From NCBI GenBank assembly GCA_964484515.1, contig CAZAGT010000216.1:1-8506 (forward strand): 8,506 nucleotides of DNA. The letters run 5' to 3'. The notes beneath the pieces are model-generated. The model did no database searches. It had not been told where the DNA came from and saw only the letters and a list, made by a program, of their open reading frames with translations. The stretch comes from CAZAGT01 sp964484515. Its GTDB lineage: Bacteria; Desulfobacterota; DSM-4660; Desulfatiglandales; HGW-15. Position numbers and translations under genes: made by a program. Shown here in pieces: positions 1 through 5,993 of the stretch. How positions within the stretch are numbered: the first letter of the stretch is position 1; each line of letters starts with the position of its first letter.

Positions 1-135
1 TAACGTTTCGTTTTTGAAAAGAGACCCCCACGGCCGGACGTTGAGTCGTTTCAAAGACCTAAAATGATACGAAGTTTTGAGTTTCGATCGAAAGCGGACC
101 TGATATCAATTAATGATGTTCTCAAGATCGACCTA
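1..135. other. non-coding 3' flank of the oxidoreductase gene
   Basis: This stretch lies downstream of the oxidoreductase stop codon. I see no gene and no convincing terminator in it. The only structure is a perfect 12-bp palindrome, TTTCGATCGAAA, at 82-93. A 64-codon minus-strand reading frame starting inside the oxidoreductase gene crosses the region, but it looks like a chance frame. Confidence 0.4.
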
Positions 136-2583
136 TCAACCTCTATCTTCTTGTGAACACCTATAAACTCTACAGAGAATACTCTTGATAGGGCATCCGT
201 ACCCGGTCTTTCCCGTGTGACCCATCGGAAGCAGTTGATTGACATTCACTTCCCAAACCCCGAACAGGGAAGGCTCCGGACCCGGCTTCTCAGGATGCCA
301 CCAGCCATGGGTCACCATGACGACCTTTGGATGAATAATCGGGGTGACCACGACCTTGCGTTTACATTTCCCGAGCCAATTCTCAACCCAAACCCAATCA
401 CCCTCCTTAACACCAAGATCATCAGCCGTTTCCGGGTGCATTTCGATCACCGGGTCCGGCTCGAGCTCCCGTAACCACGGAATCATTCGGTGCTCGGAAT
501 GGAAGTACGCGGTCGAGCGCCGGCCCGTCGTGAGAATGAGTGGATACTCGGCATAAAGATCGGGTGTGCTCACCGGACTGAAAGGCGGCTCTTCGTAATA
601 GGGGAGCGGCTCAAGTCTCCAATCCTCCAGCCACGAGGAATAGAGCTCAATCTTCCCTGACAGGGTGGAAAACCCCGGCCTCCCGTCTTTGCGCAGAAGC
701 CCTCTTTCGTACCGGCGGTAAGGGGCGCTCGGATGGCCCTTTGGAGGTAGGATCCAGCCTTTTTGGCAGAGTTCCTGGTAGGACATGCCGGCGGGCTCGA
801 GGATGTGATTGTACAGGTCCTCGATGTCTTTCCAGGGAAGATCGGGTTTGAATCGCTTACTCAACTCAAAGTTGATTTCGAGATCCGACTTGCACTCGCC
901 CACGCTCACGAGCTTCTTTATGGCCTGAAGAGGCACCCACCAGGCCTTCAAACTGTCCTTTTCAAGGAAGGTTGCCGCCGGCAGGACCACATCTGCGAGC
1001 ATCGCTGTCGGGGTCATGAACAGGTCCACGACCGCCACAAAATCGAGCTTCTTGAGCGCAGCGTGCCATTTCTTCGGATCAAGCCCAGTACAAGCTATGG
1101 GGTTCGCCGTTTGGATCCACATTCCCTTAACGGGATAGGGATCTTCCGTAAAGATCTGGTCCAAGACCATATCGGGATGGGCCCAGGCACGAAAATCTCG
1201 AACGGGCCCGTACTTCCAGCTGCCGATCCGCTTGGCTTGCATTTCCGGAGACAGGCTGAGCATACCGCCTCCGGTGTGAAAGGGATAGGTGACCACGTCC
1301 AGCGGGTAGCGAGCAATGACGTTGCCGCCGGGCACATCCAGGTTGCCGGTCAAACACCATAGATGCGCAATGGCCTGCGCCGTCGGGGTGGTGCTGGGGA
1401 TCGTGTCGATGGGTAGGCCCCAATGGAGCGCGGCCGGCTTGCTCTGCGCATAAAGGCGTGCCACCGCGCGAATCTTCTCCACCGGTATCCAGGTGATCTC
1501 GGCGACCCGTTCCGGCGAGTACTCGCGAGTTTGCTCCTTAAGAAGGGTCCAGACGGTCTTACACTCTGCCCTCTCCCCGCCTTTCAAGGCCACCTTGAAT
1601 GTTCCCTCGAGCGCCGGATCGCAATCTTGAGAGCGGTATTCGGCGGCCGCGCCATCCCACCGGCCGATCTGGTTCGCAGCTCGATCCCAGACCAGGAAGT
1701 CCTCCGCTTCGCCGCCTTCCTCAACGTCTCTCCCCCTGAGCAGGGCGTCTTGGTCCCCATCGGTTCTCACTAGGAACGGGGCGTTCGTCCAGCTCATGAC
1801 GAAATCTCGATCGTAGAGATCCTCGTGGATGATGACGCGGAGCAGACCCAGCGCGAGCGCCCCGTCGGTCCCGGGCCGTATCTGCAACCAATGTTTGGCC
1901 TTTGAGGCCAACCAGGTGCAACGCGGATCGATAACCACGATCTCGGAACCACGCTTCATCAGGTCCACAATCCAATGCCCGAAAAAACCGTCCGGGCAAC
2001 TTGCGGGGAGGTTTTGGCCCCATACCATGATACACTTCGGGACCTCGTATTCCGGGTCGTCGTATCGATTTGCGAGCCACTGTGAGGCATCAACAACACT
2101 GTTGTCGCCCTGAGTGATCCACATCACCATCAAGCGGGGTGTATAACAAGCAAGGCCGCTGAGCCCAAAGACCCAGTTCGGGCTCCCGTAGGCATAAGCC
2201 AGCATCGAGATCCAGCCACCGATATCCCTTCCGGTGCCTTGCAGAAAGATCATGCTCTCGGGACCGTCCGATTGACGGATCTCCTGCATCCTCCCCTCGA
2301 TCAGGTCAAAGGCCTGCTCCCAGGTGATTCGCTCCCACTTGCCCTCGCCCCGTTCCCCGACCCGCTTCATGGGATACGTCAGCCGCTCGGGGTGATAAAG
2401 ATACTGCGTAAGAGCCAGGCATCTTGGACAAAGGCGTCCCTGACTCCAGGGATGTTCGGGGTCTCCTTCGATCTTGATGACCTTGCCGTCCTTGACGTGC
2501 GCCAGCACGCCGCAGCCGCCGTGGCATCCGGGCCCGGCCGACCAGGTCGTGGTCCTGATAATCTCGACATCTTTCGTACTCAT
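136..2583 (-). CDS. cytoplasmic molybdopterin (Mo/W-bisMGD) oxidoreductase, acetylene hydratase-like branch of the DMSO reductase family
   Basis: This 815-residue protein is a full-length catalytic subunit of the DMSO reductase superfamily. The N-terminal iron-sulfur region holds C20-x3-C24 and C52-x2-C55. Residues near 134-146 (GSPNW then LAC) align by eye with the acetylene hydratase segment that carries the metal-binding cysteine, so C146 is the likely Mo/W ligand. Cofactor-binding stretches follow: VWGQNL (187-192), VIDPR (217-221), GTDGALALG (239-247), TANPIACTG (492-500), MTPTAMLADVVLPA (523-536) and a C-terminal molydopterin-binding domain from about 680 (LTTGRR; HPETADDLGVKEGDWVWV). 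Residues about 270-345 form an acidic insert absent from acetylene hydratase. There is no twin-arginine signal, so it should be cytoplasmic. The usual first cluster cysteine is missing: position 17 is Gly, and no Cys or His lies nearby. The ATG at 2583 has a strong ribosome binding site. No partner subunit is adjacent. The substrate is unknown; hydratase, transhydroxylase, reductive dehydroxylase or ordinary oxidoreductase chemistry are all possible. Family assignment is firm, function is not. Confidence 0.93.
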   Translation of the reverse strand: MSTKDVEIIRTTTWSAGPGCHGGCGVLAHVKDGKVIKIEGDPEHPWSQGRLCPRCLALTQYLYHPERLTYPMKRVGERGEGKWERITWEQAFDLIEGRMQEIRQSDGPESMIFLQGTGRDIGGWISMLAYAYGSPNWVFGLSGLACYTPRLMVMWITQGDNSVVDASQWLANRYDDPEYEVPKCIMVWGQNLPASCPDGFFGHWIVDLMKRGSEIVVIDPRCTWLASKAKHWLQIRPGTDGALALGLLRVIIHEDLYDRDFVMSWTNAPFLVRTDGDQDALLRGRDVEEGGEAEDFLVWDRAANQIGRWDGAAAEYRSQDCDPALEGTFKVALKGGERAECKTVWTLLKEQTREYSPERVAEITWIPVEKIRAVARLYAQSKPAALHWGLPIDTIPSTTPTAQAIAHLWCLTGNLDVPGGNVIARYPLDVVTYPFHTGGGMLSLSPEMQAKRIGSWKYGPVRDFRAWAHPDMVLDQIFTEDPYPVKGMWIQTANPIACTGLDPKKWHAALKKLDFVAVVDLFMTPTAMLADVVLPAATFLEKDSLKAWWVPLQAIKKLVSVGECKSDLEINFELSKRFKPDLPWKDIEDLYNHILEPAGMSYQELCQKGWILPPKGHPSAPYRRYERGLLRKDGRPGFSTLSGKIELYSSWLEDWRLEPLPYYEEPPFSPVSTPDLYAEYPLILTTGRRSTAYFHSEHRMIPWLRELEPDPVIEMHPETADDLGVKEGDWVWVENWLGKCKRKVVVTPIIHPKVVMVTHGWWHPEKPGPEPSLFGVWEVNVNQLLPMGHTGKTGYGCPIKSILCRVYRCSQEDRG

Positions 2584-2589
2584 AAACCG

Positions 2590-2595
2590 CTCCTC
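2590..2595 (-). promoter_or_regulatory. ribosome binding site of the oxidoreductase gene
   Basis: Read on the minus strand, GAGGAG lies 6 bases before the ATG at 2583. It fixes the start and implies independent translation from the DUF89 gene upstream. Confidence 0.75.
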
Positions 2596-2670
2596 ACTTT
2601 GTCTTCAGCACATTCGAAATCTGATCACACCGTGTTGCATCTTCGAACGCCATAAGTGATAGGAAAACTT

Positions 2671-2741
2671 GAATATCGAATGTCGAACAGAAAACCGGAG
2701 AATGACGAAGTTTCCAGCTCGATATTTCTTGTTTGATATTC
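2671..2741. repeat. AT-rich degenerate intergenic repeat bounded by an inverted GAATATC/GATATTC pair
   Basis: GAATATC at 2671-2677 is mirrored by GATATTC at 2735-2741, with an internal GATATT at 2721-2726. The 71-bp block sits in the gap between the oxidoreductase start and the DUF89 stop. Its AT-rich, word-repeating make-up differs from the flanking genes. From memory, similar GAATATCGAA-type blocks recur between genes in environmental deltaproteobacterial genomes. It could be a short non-autonomous element or a simple degenerate repeat. The 7-bp arms alone are weak evidence of a mobile element. Confidence 0.4.
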
Positions 2742-2776
2742 TACGGTGCACCGCTTTTTGAACGCTTTGCCTTTCG

Positions 2777-2804
2777 CCTCCAACCTCCAACCTCAAGCCT
2801 CAAC
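2777..2804. repeat. four tandem imperfect heptamers
   Basis: The plus strand reads CCTCCAA, CCTCCAA, CCTCAAG, CCTCAAC back to back. The array overlaps the stop codon of the DUF89 gene (2800-2802), so its last codons are made of repeat sequence. Confidence 0.65.
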
Positions 2805-3702
2805 CCCGCGAATATTGACCTTCATGCCACAGCGCCCAAAAACTTTCAGCCGGCGCATCCAGATGTGTCCGGATCGGCTCACATTTTACCCTGAACAAAA
2901 AGAACACGGGAACCGTGATTGGACCCACGGGGATCGTCTCGTAATTGGCCATGCCCTTGGCCAAGATCAGATCCGCCCGGGAGACCAAATCGCGGAACTC
3001 GGGAGAGACCCTTTCCCAATCGATCCCGGCCCCATCAGTGCCGGTGTCCGCCACCTCTTGAAAGCAGCCTTCGAGATCGTACGTCTCCAGATCCTCGCGC
3101 GTCAGGTCATTGAGGGCCGGACCGCCCTTGACCACGAGCACGGTGCGCTCGGAACGCGCCGCCACGTAATCGTAAAGGGGCCGGTCGAAATAGATCTCAC
3201 CCGCATTGTCAGCCAGGTAGAGGACCAACTCCGGCTTCTCTGGCAAGACTTGCTCGAGCAATGATATGTCGTCCTGATAAAAGTGAAGGCCTGCCTTGAT
3301 GCGGGCAGGCAGGTCCGCAAGGGCGCTTTCTGCTTCCCGAAAGAAATCGAGGCTGTTTCCCAAGGCCGCAGCGGTCACCCTCGATCGAAGGCCATCGACG
3401 ATATGGGGATAGGCTCGCTCATAAGCCTTCCTTGCCACGGCCATCTCCTGAGCCTTCAATCCAGCAAAGGGATCTTTAACCCCCGAAAGCCACCTGATCT
3501 TCCTCAGCACCAGGTTGGCGGTCGAGGGGGACGTCATCTTCCGCCGAGCTGCGACCCGGAGGATGTCCCGCGCCTCCTCTTCGATCCTAAGCATGAGCCC
3601 GGCATCGTTGGCCGCAACGATCTCGGCCACCCGGCGCGCCAGCCCCACCAAACAGTCACGGCATTGAGGAAAAGGTTGAAATCTTTTCAATTTTTTCCCC
3701 AT
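2800..3702 (-). CDS. DUF89 / ARMT1-like family protein (putative metal-dependent damage-control phosphatase)
   Basis: This protein of 300 residues, counted from ATG at 3702, shows the prokaryotic DUF89 pattern: an early cysteine pair QCRDCL (C14, C17), GNSLDF near 115, the signature LADNAGE near 163-169, KGGPALND near 192-199, DLILAKGMANYE near 244-255 and VKCEP near 272-276. In the family, the Asp/Asn of the DNAGE motif and the Asp before KGMANYE bind a divalent metal. Characterised relatives hydrolyse phosphate from damaged or reactive metabolites; the substrate here cannot be read from sequence. An in-frame TTG at 3807 would add 35 residues and has AGGG upstream. I prefer 3702 because the added residues look unlike the family and the known fold starts near the cysteine pair, but neither start has a strong binding site. 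The gene lies upstream of the oxidoreductase on the same strand, separated by 216 bp, so co-transcription is possible but unproven. Confidence 0.88.
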   Translation of the reverse strand: MGKKLKRFQPFPQCRDCLVGLARRVAEIVAANDAGLMLRIEEEARDILRVAARRKMTSPSTANLVLRKIRWLSGVKDPFAGLKAQEMAVARKAYERAYPHIVDGLRSRVTAAALGNSLDFFREAESALADLPARIKAGLHFYQDDISLLEQVLPEKPELVLYLADNAGEIYFDRPLYDYVAARSERTVLVVKGGPALNDLTREDLETYDLEGCFQEVADTGTDGAGIDWERVSPEFRDLVSRADLILAKGMANYETIPVGPITVPVFFLFRVKCEPIRTHLDAPAESFWALWHEGQYSRG

Positions 3703-4140
3703 AGAGACATACCGATCTTCGCGGATTCCTTCAACTCTTGGTGAATGATCAGATGAGACCTCGCTACTTCGAACTGCAGGAGATATCCGGTGATCTCTTC
3801 TGAGCAACGAAGCCCTGCAATGGTCTAGAACCGGAAAGACGCAAAGATGAGGGACGGCCCGAATATTCGCACATGCTTCGCCCCCGACAAGCCCCTCTTT
3901 CGCATGCTCTCGAGTCCCATGAGCTTCCTTACTTCCAAAGCAGGCAGATACCCCAGGACAAAAAAAATATCAGTAACGCCATGCCCGTGCAAAGACCCTT
4001 ACTTTTGAAGCACCATGCCTAGATACTTTGCTGACTCAGGGTCTTGAGGAATAGGGGCTATGAAGAACGCCACGTCATGTCTTTGATTTGAGGCACTCTT
4101 TTCGTCCATCGGTATCTCCCGCTGGTCGAAAAAGATAGCT

Positions 4141-4173
4141 TCCTCTGTGCGCTTCGTGCCTCTGTGGTGAACC
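4141..4173. repeat. degenerate CACAGAGG-type intergenic repeat
   Basis: On the minus strand the block reads as CACAGAGG, CACGAAG, CGCACAGAGG, that is, about three imperfect 9-10 base units. From memory, this CACAGAG/CACGAAG word family is widespread between genes of environmental bacteria and has no assigned function. A related word, AAGACGCAAAGA, occurs at 3836-3847. Confidence 0.5.
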
Positions 4174-4296
4174 TGATTTTAAGAAAAGCGAATTCTTGCC
4201 GAAAACCCCAATGACATCAAGGCAATCCACAATTATTCTGATCTATGTTGGAAAGCAAAGCAGAAATGCCATTCATAGATGGGCGTTCAAGCTCCA

Positions 4297-4325
4297 ATCC
4301 TATTGGCAGGGGGCCATGCGGTCAA
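4297..4325 (-). promoter_or_regulatory. sigma70-like promoter with no obvious gene
   Basis: On the minus strand TTGACC (4320-4325) and TAGGAT (4297-4302) are spaced by 17 bases, the optimum for a housekeeping promoter. Only very short frames lie downstream (for example 19 codons from an ATG near 4275), so it could drive a small RNA or be chance. Confidence 0.3.
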
Positions 4326-4585
4326 GCGTTTAAGCTAGGCCGATTGATTCGGTCCACCCGCCGTGCGCCAGCACAGGATCGTTTGCGGCATGGATTCCTT
4401 TGTTCAATCGGGCACGCATGTCTATTCTTGGTCGGTTCTGTGATGAATCAGCACGTTCTTGTCCTGCTTCAGCCGGATATGGAGGTTTTTCGGTCAACAG
4501 GGTATTACCTCATGGACCATTCAGGCCTTAAGACGGTCACAATTGTATCGAGATTCATGGAAGCTGCCGGAGGGTCTAAGAGCCT

Positions 4586-5740
4586 CTATTCAGGAGGGGG
4601 GTACGACCACGGATCGGAGATACTTGAGAGTGGTAGGACGGTGATTCTTTCCGCCAGGCGATACTCTCTGGAGCCGGGGTAGATCACCCAGAGGTGGGCC
4701 AGCCCAAGATCCTCCAGCGCCGACTGCATGGACAAGGATTTCTTGGGGGCGTCCATATACTTGCATTCCGCCGCCCAGTTTTTGCCTTGGTGCTGCCAGA
4801 AGAGATCGACTTCAGCCCCGCTGTGAGTACTCCAGAAGAAGACTTCTTCATTTCGCTTGCCGATGCTGCGGATCAGGCATTCCAGTGCGAAGCCTTCCCA
4901 GGAAGCGCCTAACTTGGTGTGTGTCAGGAGTTCTTCCTTCCGGCCGACGGCAAGCAGGGAATGAAAAATCCCCGGATCGGTGAAGTACAACTTGGGTCTT
5001 TTCACCAGACGTTTGCTAATGTTGGCGTGCCAGGGCTGGAGCAGCCTCAGCATGAACGTGCCCTCGAGCAGGTCGATATATTTACGGGCAGTCATATCCG
5101 AAATCCCGAAATTGCGGGCCAGTTCGGAATAATTGACAATCTGCCCATGATAATGCCCCAGCATGGTCCAGAAACGCCTTAGCGTATAGGCCGGGATGGA
5201 AATCCCCAGCTGAGGAAGGTCCCTTTCCAGAAAGGTGGCGATGTAGTTCTCTCGCCAGACGGCGCTCTCCTCGTCGCTCTTGGCCAGGAAGGATCTCGGA
5301 AGCCCCCCCCTGAGCCACAACCTCGCAATCTCTTTTGACCCAACATCATCGACGCGAAACCCCGCCAGGTTGAAATACCCGATTCTCCCTGCTAAGGTCT
5401 CCGAACTCTGCCGAATCAAGTCGCGGGATGCGCTGCCCAAAATCAGATAGCGTTGCGACGGAAGGGTATCGACCAGGTGGCGGAGTAGAGCAAAAAGACC
5501 GGCTTTGCGTTGGATCTCGTCGATAACAATGAGCCCCTCAAGTTCCTCAAGGGCCAGCTGCGGCTGGTCCAGCGCAGCCAGATCCCGTGGGTTTTCGAGG
5601 TCAAAATAGTGATCGAATTGAAATTCCTTGGCGATGGTGGTTTTTCCGCACTGTCGTTTGCCCAAAATGGCGACCACCGGAAATATCCCCAGCAAGGACG
5701 CGATCTCTTTCAAGTCCCTTTTTCTCTCGACGTGCTCCAT
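4586..5740 (-). CDS. AAA family ATPase with DUF4143 C-terminal domain
   Basis: The N-terminal half (384 residues from ATG at 5740) is an AAA_14-type ATPase. Walker A is GKRQCGKTT at about 27-35, Walker B LIVIDEIQ at about 70-77, and a sensor-like LILGSASR at about 99-106. The second half matches the DUF4143 layout, with a helix-turn-helix-like stretch (YSELARNFGISDMTARKYI, about 204-222). It ends in a nuclease-like core: WEGFALE, then GAEVDLFW, then AAECKY near 325-328, resembling the E...D...ExK order of PD-(D/E)XK folds. Such proteins are common and often multicopy in bacteria and archaea; their role is not established. The protein looks intact and full length, with no signal peptide. A TTG two codons upstream is an alternative start, and no strong ribosome binding site is visible. 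A long inverted repeat begins 10 bp upstream of the ATG. No partner gene is adjacent. Confidence 0.92.
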   Translation of the reverse strand: MEHVERKRDLKEIASLLGIFPVVAILGKRQCGKTTIAKEFQFDHYFDLENPRDLAALDQPQLALEELEGLIVIDEIQRKAGLFALLRHLVDTLPSQRYLILGSASRDLIRQSSETLAGRIGYFNLAGFRVDDVGSKEIARLWLRGGLPRSFLAKSDEESAVWRENYIATFLERDLPQLGISIPAYTLRRFWTMLGHYHGQIVNYSELARNFGISDMTARKYIDLLEGTFMLRLLQPWHANISKRLVKRPKLYFTDPGIFHSLLAVGRKEELLTHTKLGASWEGFALECLIRSIGKRNEEVFFWSTHSGAEVDLFWQHQGKNWAAECKYMDAPKKSLSMQSALEDLGLAHLWVIYPGSREYRLAERITVLPLSSISDPWSYPPPE

Positions 5741-5750
5741 GGACAACGGA

Positions 5751-5812
5751 TAGCATAAATGTATTGAAATATCAAACCTTAAATTGGAAAATTCAATACT
5801 ATTTCTATGCTA
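5751..5812. repeat. imperfect long inverted repeat directly upstream of the ATPase gene
   Basis: The left arm TAGCATAAATGTATTGAA (5751-5768) pairs with the right arm at 5792-5812, which begins TTCAATAC and ends TATGCTA. The match covers all 18 left-arm bases, with three extra bases in the right arm (a T and a TC). The loop is 23 bases and AT-rich. It can form a cruciform or a 5' leader hairpin, and may be an operator, a small element end pair or a remnant. It starts 10 bp before the ATG at 5740, so it probably overlaps the ATPase promoter or leader. Confidence 0.7.
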
Positions 5813-5876
5813 GGCCGGGGGCCGACCCGATCCACGCTATTGGGGCAGGAAACCCTTGGGCTCATAAGACCAGGAG

Positions 5877-5993
5877 TCACGAATGCAACCACCTGAATTG
5901 TGAGACACCGGTCTGGTCGCCAAAGTTCACGATAACGTCGTCTTCGTTGCTGGCAATGACCGGACTGCCAACTTGAATCTCGGCAGGACATTT
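5877..5993 (-). other. in-frame protein-like segment after the TPR stop codon (possible gene fossil)
   Basis: After the TAG at 5994-5996 the same frame continues for 38 codons to a TGA at 5877-5879. The peptide contains AEIQVGSPVIASN and DDVIVNFGDQTGVSQFRW. The mix of charged, small and hydrophobic residues is protein-like and has no TPR character. There is no start codon in frame. It may be the remnant of a domain once fused to, or adjacent to, the TPR protein. I do not recognise the family, and chance is possible for so short a stretch. Confidence 0.3.

Larger units (their letters stand above)
3703..4585. other. gene-poor region with degenerate repeats
   Basis: No convincing gene is visible on either strand. 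The region contains a short minus-strand frame of 55 codons (3825-3992), a degenerate repeat at 4141-4173, a promoter-like pair at 4297-4325, and an inverted 8-mer (AAGACCCT at 3992-3999, AGGGTCTT at 4038-4045) with a loop too long to be persuasive. A 145-codon plus-strand frame (4245-4682) runs into the ATPase gene tail to tail. It has no ribosome binding site and no recognisable domain. The stretch may be decayed DNA. Confidence 0.45.

Noticed and set aside
763..1362. A 199-codon plus-strand frame
   Set aside because: It lies antisense inside the oxidoreductase gene, whose motifs cover the same region; composition is that of a shadow frame.
2600..2640. TGTGATCA-containing sequence as a CRP/FNR-type site upstream of the oxidoreductase
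   Set aside because: The second half-site does not match either consensus.
2746..3264. A 172-codon plus-strand frame
   Set aside because: It is antisense to the DUF89 gene, including its KGGPALND and KGMANYE motifs, and has no domain.
3289..3310. GCCTGCC/GGCAGGC inverted repeat
   Set aside because: It lies within the DUF89 coding sequence and is explained by its codons.
3283..3744. A 153-codon plus-strand frame
   Set aside because: It is antisense to the N-terminal half of the DUF89 gene, with no ribosome binding site.
4245..4682. A 145-codon plus-strand frame after the gene-poor region
   Set aside because: It has no ribosome binding site and no domain, and its last 97 bases lie antisense to the ATPase gene. 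A real gene cannot be excluded but is not supported.
5587..5976. A 129-codon plus-strand frame over the ATPase start
   Set aside because: It is antisense to the Walker A region and runs through the inverted repeat; there is no coding character.
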